Positions 28,081 to 35,528 of a stretch of 64,000 nucleotides of DNA are shown here, piece after piece. Position 1 is the first letter of the stretch, and the number at the start of each line of letters is the position of its first letter. The translations under genes and the position numbers were made by a program. The stretch is from contig NZ_CP050440.1 in NCBI RefSeq assembly GCF_011769525.1, positions 62,001-126,000 on the forward strand, given 5' to 3'. This DNA is from Tolypothrix sp. PCC 7910. GTDB taxonomy: Bacteria > Cyanobacteriota > Cyanobacteriia > Cyanobacteriales > Nostocaceae. The notes under the pieces were generated by a model that ran no database searches, had not been told where the DNA came from, and was given only the letters and a program-made list of their open reading frames with translations.

Positions 28081-28767
28081 ATGGTTGTAAATTTTGCTCG
28101 GACTTCAGCTACCACGGAAATTTTAAAGCAAGTATTCCAAAATATTAATGCTCAAAGTTGTCCGAGGTCATTTAACTTTCACATACATACTGTCCACTCT
28201 GATGGCAGATTGCAGCCAAATACATTAATGGAACAGGCGATCGCTATTGGGCTACAAGGGCTGGCAATCACTGATCACCATAATATTGGTGGATACCAAG
28301 TTGCCAAAGCTTGGTTAGAAGACTGGAAGTGGAATAATCCTGGTGGAAACATTCCTCATCTGTGGACTGGGGTAGAAATTAATGCCAACTTGTTGGATGT
28401 TGAAGTTCATATTTTGGCTTACTCCTTCCAGCCAGAACACAATAGCATGAAACCTTATTTGCAAAGAAAAGCGACAACAGGTGCAGAATATCAAGCAAAT
28501 AACGTAATTGCTGCGATTCATGAGGCGGGGGGATTAGCAGTATTAGCTCACCCAGCACGCTACAGGCGATCGCACTTAGATTTAATTCCGGCGGCGGCTG
28601 AAAGAGGTATTGATGGTGTAGAAACTTTCTATGCTTACAACAATCCTAACCCTTGGAGACCTAGTTCTTTAGAATCAGAACAAATAGAACATCTGGCTAA
28701 TGAATATGGTCTTTACAATACCTGTGGTACTGATACCCACGGTTTAAACCTACTCCAGCGTTTGTAA
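28081..28767 (+). CDS. PHP-domain metal-dependent phosphoesterase
   Basis: 228 residues, one PHP domain. Metal-binding motifs are in order: FHIHTVHSDG, ITDHHNIGG, GVEIN, VLAHPARY and GTDTHG. PHP enzymes use a two- or three-metal centre to hydrolyse phosphoesters; stand-alone cyanobacterial members of this size are usually annotated only as PHP-like phosphoesterases, with nucleotides or small sugar phosphates as possible substrates. No signal peptide. It is preceded by a GAGGGG ribosome binding site and followed by an imperfect hairpin, so it is probably monocistronic. Confidence 0.88.
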   Translation: MVVNFARTSATTEILKQVFQNINAQSCPRSFNFHIHTVHSDGRLQPNTLMEQAIAIGLQGLAITDHHNIGGYQVAKAWLEDWKWNNPGGNIPHLWTGVEINANLLDVEVHILAYSFQPEHNSMKPYLQRKATTGAEYQANNVIAAIHEAGGLAVLAHPARYRRSHLDLIPAAAERGIDGVETFYAYNNPNPWRPSSLESEQIEHLANEYGLYNTCGTDTHGLNLLQRL

Positions 28768-28790
28768 TCATGCAGTTAGGTATTTTGATT

Positions 28791-28822
28791 TAACGCTCCT
28801 GGTTCTCACAGCCAGGGGAGTT
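28791..28822 (+). terminator. Imperfect hairpin after PHP gene
   Basis: TAACGCTCCTGG (28791-28802) pairs with CCAGGGGAGTTA (28811-28822) with two non-Watson-Crick positions. No U-run follows, so it could be a processing site rather than a terminator. Confidence 0.4.
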
Positions 28823-28989
28823 ATAACCATGTAGGATTTTGGATGCAAAATCCTTGCCCAAGAACAGTTACAGAAATTTCCCGCCAGAGTGCTTATCCTC
28901 ATTAACTATTAATATTATTTTGCATTTTCTATTTTGATTTAATATTTTTAATTTTTAATTAACATTTTTGAGCATAAATACTCTCTCAT

Positions 28990-29248
28990 GACTTACGCAA
29001 CTGGCACAGTGATCCTCTGGCATAAGAGTCAAGGGTCAAGGGTCAAAAATTTAGATTTTTTGGACTCTTGACATTTGAACGCCAGTTCACTCAACGGAGG
29101 GAACCTCCCTTCGGGTAAATCCTTCGGATACGCTACGCGAGCGCCAGTCGCCTACGGAGGGAAACCCTCCTGCAGCGCTGGTCTCACCGCACGTGACTGG
29201 CTCCCCTGGACAAACCTAAACGAAAAAAATATGACACTTGCGTAAGTC
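28990..29248. mobile_element. MITE-like dispersed element, copy 1 (with nested insertion)
   Basis: Begins GACTTACGCAACTGGCACAG and ends TGACACTTGCGTAAGTC, so the ends form a terminal inverted repeat (GACTTACGCAA..TG.CA). The interior matches the element at 41425-41563 almost base for base (CAGTGATCCTCTGGCATAAG, GTCAAGGGTCAA, TTTTTTGGACT, CCTAAACGAAAAAAAT) but is interrupted by about 120 extra bases. It has no coding capacity, so it must have moved in trans, if at all. Confidence 0.75.
29079..29203. repeat. Palindromic repeat nested inside the MITE-like element
   Basis: The block absent from copy 2. It starts ACGCCAGTTCAC and ends GTGACTGGCT, an imperfect inverted pair, and contains the GGAGGGAACCTCCC palindrome and CGCTACGCGAGCG core seen in interspersed repeats of Nostoc-type genomes. 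Confidence 0.65.
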
Positions 29249-29733
29249 CTGTCTCTATAGCAATACTATTTCAGTTGTGAAAAATATCGGTTTTGGTTGT
29301 TGACTGTCAACGGTTAACTATTTGGCATTTTGTAGCAGGTGCTTGACTTAGCTGATATTGAACACACATTATGGACTAAAAAAAAGGACGCGCCAGAAAT
29401 TCAGGGAATTTACTATAGGGGATCAAGGTAAACTTACTTTCTATTTATATAAATTCAATAATTTTCAATATATCTTTAATATTAGAATCTATCCTACGAG
29501 TGAATTTAACTTACAACGCTCGCAGTTGACTTTGTCTTACTTTTATAATTAATTCACCTGCAACATTCTGATTGGAGAATATGTGCAAATCTCTGGGAAT
29601 AAGGATAAACTAAAAAAAGTATCATAAACTACATTTTGCTTTGACATCCATCTTAGGAGGGGTTAAAATAAAGTATTAAGAATTGTAAATAAGGTTAATA
29701 TTATAAAGAAAGATAGACGTATGCTTCTCATTT
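29249..29733. other. Intergenic region upstream of DUF2605 gene
   Basis: About 485 AT-rich bases; short open frames present show no family features and are rejected. AGGAGGGG at about 29656 is not followed by a usable start. Confidence 0.5.
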
Positions 29734-30051
29734 ATGCGAGACTCAAATTTACCAGGGGCTGAAGTGCTCAAAGCTTTATTGGAACCGCTGCTAGAGGATT
29801 TTCAGTATTGGTTTGCGCGATCGCGTAAATTTCTGGAAACCGAGCAAATCTCATTTATGAGTGAGCAAGACAAATCCGACTTGCTTCTCAGAATTCAGCA
29901 AGCCCAGGATGAACTCAATACAGCAAAGATGATGTTCAGCGCAACTGATGGGCAAGTTGGCATAGAGATGGCAACAATTAAGCCTTGGCATGAATTAGTT
30001 ACAGAATGCTGGAATGTGGCACTACGCTTCCATAAAGAGAAAGATGTGTGA
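29734..30051 (+). CDS. DUF2605 domain-containing protein
   Basis: 105 residues, predicted all-helical and soluble. The segments LKALLEPLLEDFQYWFARSRKFLE, LLLRIQQAQDELNTAKMMFSATDGQVGI and WHELVTECWNVALRFH match the cyanobacteria-specific DUF2605 family of unknown function. In many cyanobacteria this gene stands next to a DUF2973 gene, as here (283 bases downstream, same strand). The pair may form one functional unit in which the DUF2973 partner supplies a membrane anchor; that is inference. Confidence 0.82.
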   Translation: MRDSNLPGAEVLKALLEPLLEDFQYWFARSRKFLETEQISFMSEQDKSDLLLRIQQAQDELNTAKMMFSATDGQVGIEMATIKPWHELVTECWNVALRFHKEKDV

Positions 30052-30334
30052 GAGTGAAGTTTTTTTTCGTTAAGTTCGGTAGACTTAATTAACAAAGACA
30101 TAGCGCTATTTCGGTTCGATATTTAGCATTCAATTCTTAATAAATTTTGAATAAAACAAAAAAAAATGTATCACATGCTACCGTATTTTGAATAACGGTT
30201 AATACATTCCACCCTGCAAAACATAGAATATCAACGTGCATCAGCCATTAGCTATACCTGTAATTTAAATTACTAGTAAAGCGAAAAGTTACAGTAAAAA
30301 CTTTTAGAACTTGCTTCCTCTGGAGGATAACCCG

Positions 30335-30652
30335 ATGTTACACCTGCTTTACATTCTTGCTTTTACAATCCTTGCCGTTATCGCTGTTGCTAATTTAATT
30401 CGCAATCTGATCATGTTCAGTTTTGATCGAGAGCGTCATTATCCAGCAACCAGAAATCAGGGGAGATATGGATATTCCTCAGGAAACAAGAATTTTCCAC
30501 CACATCCAGAATTGTTAGATAATGCAGGTAACTTAATTAAAGAACCTTTATTAGTAATGCGGTCAATTAACGTTGAAGATGCCCGCCAACAGTTAGATGC
30601 TTTATATGAATCTTCTCCTGGCCGTAAGGTTGAGAATCAAGAAGAAGGTTAA
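30335..30652 (+). CDS. DUF2973 domain-containing membrane protein
   Basis: 105 residues from the ATG at 30335 (MLHLLYILAFTILAVIAV), chosen over a TTG at 30311 because GGAGG lies eight bases upstream of the ATG. One N-terminal transmembrane helix (about 3-24) is followed by a short basic stretch and a soluble tail with the conserved HPELLDNAGNLIKEPLLVMRSINVEDARQQLDALYESSPG. This matches the cyanobacterial DUF2973 family, of unknown function, typically paired with DUF2605. A strong terminator follows about 50 bases after the stop. Confidence 0.82.
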   Translation: MLHLLYILAFTILAVIAVANLIRNLIMFSFDRERHYPATRNQGRYGYSSGNKNFPPHPELLDNAGNLIKEPLLVMRSINVEDARQQLDALYESSPGRKVENQEEG

Positions 30653-30700
30653 CTCGGAGTACTCAGTCCTGAGCGAAGATTAATTCATCAAATAAAAGGT

Positions 30701-30740
30701 AAAGAAAGGAGATATTATTGCATCTTCTTTCTTTTTTTAT
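30701..30740 (+). terminator. Rho-independent terminator after DUF2973 gene
   Basis: AAAGAAAGGAGAT (30701-30713) pairs with ATCTTCTTTCTTT (30722-30734), one G-U pair, 8-base loop, followed by a run of T. Confidence 0.75.
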
Positions 30741-30838
30741 GATGCTTGCAGTATGAGATTTCTTACCGCAATCTAAATCTATATTGCTGATTACTTCTAA
30801 TATGGCAATGTATAGCTCTGGCAAATTTAAAAGTGATT

Positions 30839-31540
30839 ATGATTGATTTTGACGCTTGGGACAGGCTGCTTCGTCAGTACGTTGATCAACAGGGTCGGGT
30901 AGATTATCTTGCTTGGAAAACAGAGCAACCGCAAGCACTTGATGACTGGTTACAAAGCCAAAAGCATTTACATCTAAATTATCAAATGAATGTTATGGAG
31001 GAATTAGCATTGTGGATCAATCTCTACAATGCATTTACCATTTCCACAATCTTAAAACAATATCCCTTGAAATCTATTTTGCCAAAATTTTTAGGGATGC
31101 CAAATTGGCTAGCTTTTTTATGGTTTTTTCAGCGTCCAATTTATGAAATATTTGGCAAGCATTACAGTCTTGCTCAAATTGAAAATCAAATTTTAAGAAA
31201 CAAGTTAAAAGAACCACGAATTCATTTTGCGATTGTTTGTGCTTCTGTTGGTTGTCCGTTACTACGTCCAGGAGCTTATTTTCCGGAGCAAGTTATGCAG
31301 CAATTAGATGAAGATACCCATCGCTTTATTAACAATCCGCAAAAAGTTTATTATGACTTTGATAAGCAAAAACTCTATTGTAATAAAATTCTTAAGTGGT
31401 ATCGTCAGGATTTTTTACAAGTTGCGCCCTCAATTCCAGAGTATATCCGTTCCTATTTACAAACAGATTTACCCTTAAGCTCCGCAACAAAAATCTCATA
31501 TCTTGACTACGACTGGAGCCTGAATCAGCGAATATCTTGA
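30839..31540 (+). CDS. DUF547 domain-containing protein
   Basis: About 233 residues from the ATG at 30839 (MIDFDAWDRLL); an in-frame GTG at 30833 would add two residues. DUF547 signatures: LALWINLYNAFTISTILKQYP, LAQIENQIL, PRIHFAIVCASVGCPLLRP and NKILKWYRQDF. The family resembles papain/transglutaminase-like folds, and the conserved Cys in ASVGCP may be functional, but no activity is assigned. It lacks the signal peptide found on many relatives. Its 3' end overlaps the convergent glycosyltransferase gene by 16 bases; DUF547, TIGR04283-type glycosyltransferase and rhodanese genes often cluster in cyanobacteria. Confidence 0.85.
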   Translation: MIDFDAWDRLLRQYVDQQGRVDYLAWKTEQPQALDDWLQSQKHLHLNYQMNVMEELALWINLYNAFTISTILKQYPLKSILPKFLGMPNWLAFLWFFQRPIYEIFGKHYSLAQIENQILRNKLKEPRIHFAIVCASVGCPLLRPGAYFPEQVMQQLDEDTHRFINNPQKVYYDFDKQKLYCNKILKWYRQDFLQVAPSIPEYIRSYLQTDLPLSSATKISYLDYDWSLNQRIS

Positions 31541-32280
31541 TAAAATTGCTTGAGGTAATTGGCATCAACACCAATTCCCCACAAAATGCCAATATAGAGG
31601 TAAATAGCAGTAGCTTTCCAACTTCCCCAACGTGCAACCCGACGATCCGAACTTTGAACGGTGCGGTTTACTAAGGAAATTCGTCCCTTTTGCACTAGCC
31701 GCAAACACAAATCTCCATCTTCCATAATTGGTAAAGCCTCATCGAATCCGCCACAATCCCAAAAGTCAGTTAGACGACAGAACATGACTTGATCGCCGAA
31801 TAAGAGGCGCAATCCTTTAAAAAACAAGTAAGGTTTAAATAGTAGAGGAGCGTAGTAAGTTTTCAGATAATTGTGTAAAGATATACCCCAGCGAGTATAG
31901 TGTGAGCCTACCATTAAGGAAATGAAACCCCCACAGGCGACTTTTGGCTCTGCTAGAGTGTTCTCAATTACTGCAACCAAATCATCGGGAACCCAAGTGT
32001 CTGCATGGAGGAAGCAAACAATATCTCCAGTTGCAGCTAATGCGCCGTAGTTCATTTGAATAGAACGTCCTCGCCGTTCACAACAGAGAACCTGCACATT
32101 TAACTTGTGATGAAATAATTCAGTACTTTGATTGGCGATCGCTATTGTCTCATCTTCACTACCACCATCAACAACTATTACTTCTTTGGCAGGTGGGTTA
32201 AGCAGAATGAGTTGCCGTAGTGTACGCTCTAAGCTAGCTGCTTCATTTAAAGTAGGGATAACAATTGAAACTTGAGACAT
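31525..32280 (-). CDS. TIGR04283-like family 2 glycosyltransferase
   Basis: 251 residues. GT-A fold with SIVIPTLNEAASLERTL, VIVVDGGSEDETI, GRSIQMNYGA, CFLHADTWVPDD (DXD-like HAD) and PIMEDGDLCLRL. The pattern RRGRSIQMNYGALAATGD plus LHADT identifies the rSAM/selenodomain-associated glycosyltransferase 2 group (TIGR04283), some members of which are annotated in arsenosugar pathways. A hydrophobic segment near the C-terminus (AIYLYIGILWGIG) may bind the membrane. Acceptor unknown. Convergent overlap with DUF547; no radical-SAM partner is visible nearby. Confidence 0.87.
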   Translation of the reverse strand: MSQVSIVIPTLNEAASLERTLRQLILLNPPAKEVIVVDGGSEDETIAIANQSTELFHHKLNVQVLCCERRGRSIQMNYGALAATGDIVCFLHADTWVPDDLVAVIENTLAEPKVACGGFISLMVGSHYTRWGISLHNYLKTYYAPLLFKPYLFFKGLRLLFGDQVMFCRLTDFWDCGGFDEALPIMEDGDLCLRLVQKGRISLVNRTVQSSDRRVARWGSWKATAIYLYIGILWGIGVDANYLKQFYQDIR

Positions 32281-32352
32281 AGATTCTTTTTTTCCTTAGT
32301 GTTCTTCACGCCTAACCTGCGGGTTATGCGTTGCAGTATGGGGTTCGTGCTT

Positions 32353-32903
32353 TTAAGTTTCAGAATTCACATGATGCTTAGGCTTTAGTCCAAATAGAAA
32401 TCGCATCATGTTAAGGCGCTTAACCAACACTTCATATAAAATCCCTGTAACTATCAGGGTTGTAGTACTAATAATTACAAATTTTGCGGTAATACTTAGA
32501 TGCCATTGCACTACATAAAAAGCGATCGCAACTAAAACTGTCTGATGCAGCAAATAAAATGGATAGGAAGCTTGGGAGGTATATTGCAAAATACTATGAT
32601 TAAATCTGAGATATCGCTGACATATTGCTGAGGCGATCGCAACTTAAATATATACCAAGTTGCCGCACCTGCAATGAAGACAAATAATGGCATATGCCAC
32701 TGATGCACAAAGAAAATCAACCATCTCAAGGCAGAACTTAGCACGTCATTTTTAATATAAAATTCGCCCAATTCTCCTTGATAAAAAACTGCTGCGGTGT
32801 GGAAATAAATGAGTAATAATACCGCTAATACCCTTAACCAATCCAATTCATAGCGCCTGTCTGATTCAGCATTTTTTGTATATTTATTCTCTATTAAACT
32901 CAT
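32353..32903 (-). pseudogene. Broken acyltransferase (Acyl_transf_3 family), internal deletion
   Basis: The N-terminal part (from 32903) reads YELDWLRVLAVLLLIYFHTAAVFY, WHMPLFVFIAGAATWY and SPQQYVSD, the start of a multi-pass acyltransferase 3 protein. The C-terminal part, in another frame, reads RYLRFNHSILQYTSQASYPFYLLHQTVLVAIAF to HHVNSET, the family's last helices. The frames meet near 32615-32630. Intact relatives have about 370-390 residues; only about 190 are represented, so roughly half, including most membrane helices, is deleted and the junction is frameshifted. Non-functional remnant. Confidence 0.8.
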
Positions 32904-33216
32904 TTAACTAATATCTAGTTAATTTAAAATCATTATTCCAAATTATATATTGCTGCTTGTTACGGATTGAACTTTGGACAAAAAAATTGGTTCGCGTAGA
33001 GTTTACGCGAACTAAACGAATGATTAATCTTGTTTATAGTTTTCCGCGTCTTCTATCAAATTGGACTTTGGAGTAAAAAAGATGTGTTCGCTTATAATTT
33101 GCGCGAACACGATAACCACATAATTTTTCTACCTCAGTCTTAAAGTAAGCTGAGTCAAACTTAATTGTGAATTTGGAATTTGTATTACTTGTCTTCCTTA
33201 TCTCCTCTAACTTTTG
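32904..33216. other. Intergenic region with two related hairpins
   Basis: No gene. Two copies of a motif made of a CTTTGGA(C/G) lead, an A-run and an 8-bp hairpin lie at about 32965-33035 and 33058-33115. Stems are TTCGCGTA/TACGCGAA (32991-32998 with 33004-33011) and GTGTTCGC/GCGAACAC. Possible terminators for the rhodanese gene or small repeats. Confidence 0.55.
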
Positions 33217-33699
33217 TTATCGAGAGGCGAGATAAGAATAATTCTGAGGATGATAACTAGCTTTCAGCAGTTTTCCCCACTTTGCGTCATAGGGATGGAC
33301 AAACTGTGTTTGATTGTTGTCATCTTTAAAAATAGGTCGTCCTTCATTCGCCCACTGAAAAATACCTCCACTCAAGTTATAAATAGAGGTAAAGCCTTGT
33401 TTTTGAAGCTGTTGAGCAATTTTGGCACTACGGTAGCCAATTGAACAGTACACAACGATGGGGGTATTTTTTGAAATACTCAAGGCTGTCGTTGAGTCTA
33501 GGACAATTGGATCAATACGCATTGCTGCATTGAGATGACTTACTCCGTACTCTGCTGGGCTACGCGCATCTAGCACTAAAGGTTGTGGCTTGGCAGAATC
33601 TAATAGCCACTTAGCAAATTCTACTGTCGTAATGGGATTGACAGCCGGAAACATTATTCTGATGAAGATTTTTAATAGACTTAACACAAGCGATCGCAA
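33217..33699 (-). CDS. Rhodanese-like domain protein
   Basis: 160 residues. A short hydrophobic N-terminus (SLVLSLLKIFIRIMF) may be a weak membrane anchor or the product of too long a start; the second Met (MFPAVNPITTVEF) is a credible alternative. The rhodanese domain covers about 20-130: VLDARSPAEYGVSHLNAAMRI, then the active-site loop VVYCSIGYRSAKIAQQL with catalytic Cys, and LSGGIFQWANEGRP. Such proteins carry sulfur as a persulfide or act as sulfur transferases. Neighbours on the same strand are the broken acyltransferase and the TIGR04283 glycosyltransferase. Confidence 0.87.
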   Translation of the reverse strand: MRSLVLSLLKIFIRIMFPAVNPITTVEFAKWLLDSAKPQPLVLDARSPAEYGVSHLNAAMRIDPIVLDSTTALSISKNTPIVVYCSIGYRSAKIAQQLQKQGFTSIYNLSGGIFQWANEGRPIFKDDNNQTQFVHPYDAKWGKLLKASYHPQNYSYLASR

Positions 33700-34111
33700 T
33701 TTTTGGAATTACGTTAGTTAGCTAGAATACTTGCCGCATCAATCTTAACTTGGGCATCGGTAAAATGCCATAAAAGTATTGAGAAGTTATCTTCATCATG
33801 CCGCAGATAGATTATATATAAAGATTATCTCTACTTTAAGAATCACGTTATTTAGATAATAAAAAATTATTTTAATAACTAGTCATAACTTTTGATGAAT
33901 AAAACTATAAGTTATTTATTTTAGCTAAATTTTATTTATTCAAAAATATAATCCAAAAGTTATTTATCAATTAAATAACAAACTACTTAGCCTATGTTAC
34001 AGCACAGATGTTCTGCTGAAACACAGGACATCAATTTGATGCATGAGAACCAAAACTAAAAATATTTAGATTTGTCTAATTTTGTAATTATTTTTCTAAT
34101 AAAGGTTAATT
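33700..34111. other. AT-rich intergenic region upstream of DUF2600 gene
   Basis: About 410 very AT-rich bases between divergent genes. No gene, repeat or clear hairpin seen; AAAGG just before the ATG at 34112 serves as ribosome binding site. Confidence 0.5.
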
Positions 34112-35185
34112 ATGCCAGCTTCACCTTGTTTAGGTACAATACTGCTGAAAATGTATAGCGATGTACTGCCCAGAGTTAAGAAAAATTTAGAAATATGGAG
34201 AATACAAGCTGAAAAAATTCCCAACTCAGAATTACGTAAGCAGGCTTTATTAAGTATAGAAAATAAAACATTTCATTGTGAAGGTGGTTCACTTTATGGA
34301 TTACTAGCCAAAGAAAAAATTGACCAAACAATTCGTTTTATTGTTGCTTATCAAACAATCAGCGATTATTTAGATAATTTATGCGATCGCAGTACTTCTC
34401 TAGACCCAGAAGATTTTCGGAATTTACATCAAGCAGCCTTTGATGCTTTGACACCAGAAGCAGAATGCAGTAACTATTACCATTTTCGTCAAGAACAAGA
34501 TGATGGTGGTTACTTAAAAAAATTAGTCGAAACTTGCCAAAACGCCTTAAAAGAACTACCTGCTTATCAAAAAGTTGCTCCCAGCTTATATGAATTAGCA
34601 GATTATTATTGCAATTTACAAGTTCATAAACACGTTAAATTAGAAGAGCGTGTTCCTCGTTTAAAAGCATGGTTTGAAAAGCATCGTAGTCAACTTCCAG
34701 AGATGAAGTGGTATGAATTCTCAGCTTGTGCTGGCTCCACATTAGGAATTTTTTGTCTAGTAGCTTATGCTAGCGACCCTAATTGCTCTGAAGAACTGGC
34801 TACAAAAGTTAAAAATGGATATTTTCCTTGGGTTCAAGGTCTTCATATTTTGCTAGATTATTTCATCGATCAAGAAGAAGACCGGATAGAAGGCGACCTA
34901 AATTTTTGTGCTTATTATAATAGCGATAGAGAAATAACGGAAAGTTTTACACATTTTATGCAAGAGGCTGATAAAGGTGTTTCGCAGTTACCCAATAAGC
35001 ACTTTCATAAAATGATTAACCGCGCTTTATTAGGCGTTTACCTAGCAGATGAAAAAGTTAATGAGCAAACCAATGTACGAAAGATTTCTAAGGAAATCAT
35101 GCGCTTAGGTGGGGGTTCATCAATCTTTTTTCTATGGAATACCTTCATCATGACTCGTCTGCGTTATCGCCAAATTTTTGCTTAG
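34112..35185 (+). CDS. DUF2600 family large terpene synthase (YtpB-like)
   Basis: 357 residues, wholly helical, matching the DUF2600 family whose studied member, Bacillus YtpB (tetraprenyl-beta-curcumene synthase), cyclises a C35 prenyl diphosphate. Two acidic clusters suit a class I diphosphate-ionising active site: DYLDNLCD (residues 85-92) and LLDYFIDQEED (247-257). GGSLYGLLA and LGGGSSIFFLWNTFIMTRLRYRQ are further family blocks. The ATG follows AAAGGTTAAT. No prenyltransferase, squalene-hopene cyclase or P450 lies nearby, so the substrate and product are unknown. A cyanobacterial sesquarterpene or other long terpene is the natural guess. Confidence 0.8.
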   Translation: MPASPCLGTILLKMYSDVLPRVKKNLEIWRIQAEKIPNSELRKQALLSIENKTFHCEGGSLYGLLAKEKIDQTIRFIVAYQTISDYLDNLCDRSTSLDPEDFRNLHQAAFDALTPEAECSNYYHFRQEQDDGGYLKKLVETCQNALKELPAYQKVAPSLYELADYYCNLQVHKHVKLEERVPRLKAWFEKHRSQLPEMKWYEFSACAGSTLGIFCLVAYASDPNCSEELATKVKNGYFPWVQGLHILLDYFIDQEEDRIEGDLNFCAYYNSDREITESFTHFMQEADKGVSQLPNKHFHKMINRALLGVYLADEKVNEQTNVRKISKEIMRLGGGSSIFFLWNTFIMTRLRYRQIFA

Positions 35186-35528
35186 AGATTATTTACAAAA
35201 ATAAAATTGCTGTTGGGTATTTTAGGTGCTGATTTTCAATATGATTTGTCATAAAAAAATTATCCTAGCACCTAACGCACCATCTAAGCGGCGGTGCGTT
35301 AGCGTCAGCCTAACGCACCCTACCGAATGAAAACTACAGTGGCTAAGGTTTTCTAACTTGTATGTACACTATAAGGAAATGTTTCGGCCTTAGATACAAA
35401 AGGAGCGAAGTGAAGCAGAGATAAAGAATCTCCTATCTTCCTTAGTGCCGAATCTACGTTGAAAAACTCTATATTTTTAAGCCTTAACTTTGGGAATTAT
35501 AAACCAGAAACCTCAATAATTCCAAGTT
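35186..35528. other. Intergenic region before kinase-FGE gene
   Basis: About 340 bases with the palindromic repeat at 35270-35325 and no coding sequence. Confidence 0.5.
35270..35325. repeat. CTAACGCACC palindromic dispersed repeat
   Basis: CTAACGCACC occurs twice in direct orientation (starting about 35272 and 35310) around its inverse GGTGCGTTAG (about 35293-35302), so alternative hairpins can form. A degraded relative is at about 52690-52755. Confidence 0.7.

Noticed and set aside
29358-29552. 64-residue open frame upstream of DUF2605
   Set aside because: TTG start without a ribosome binding site, no family resemblance.
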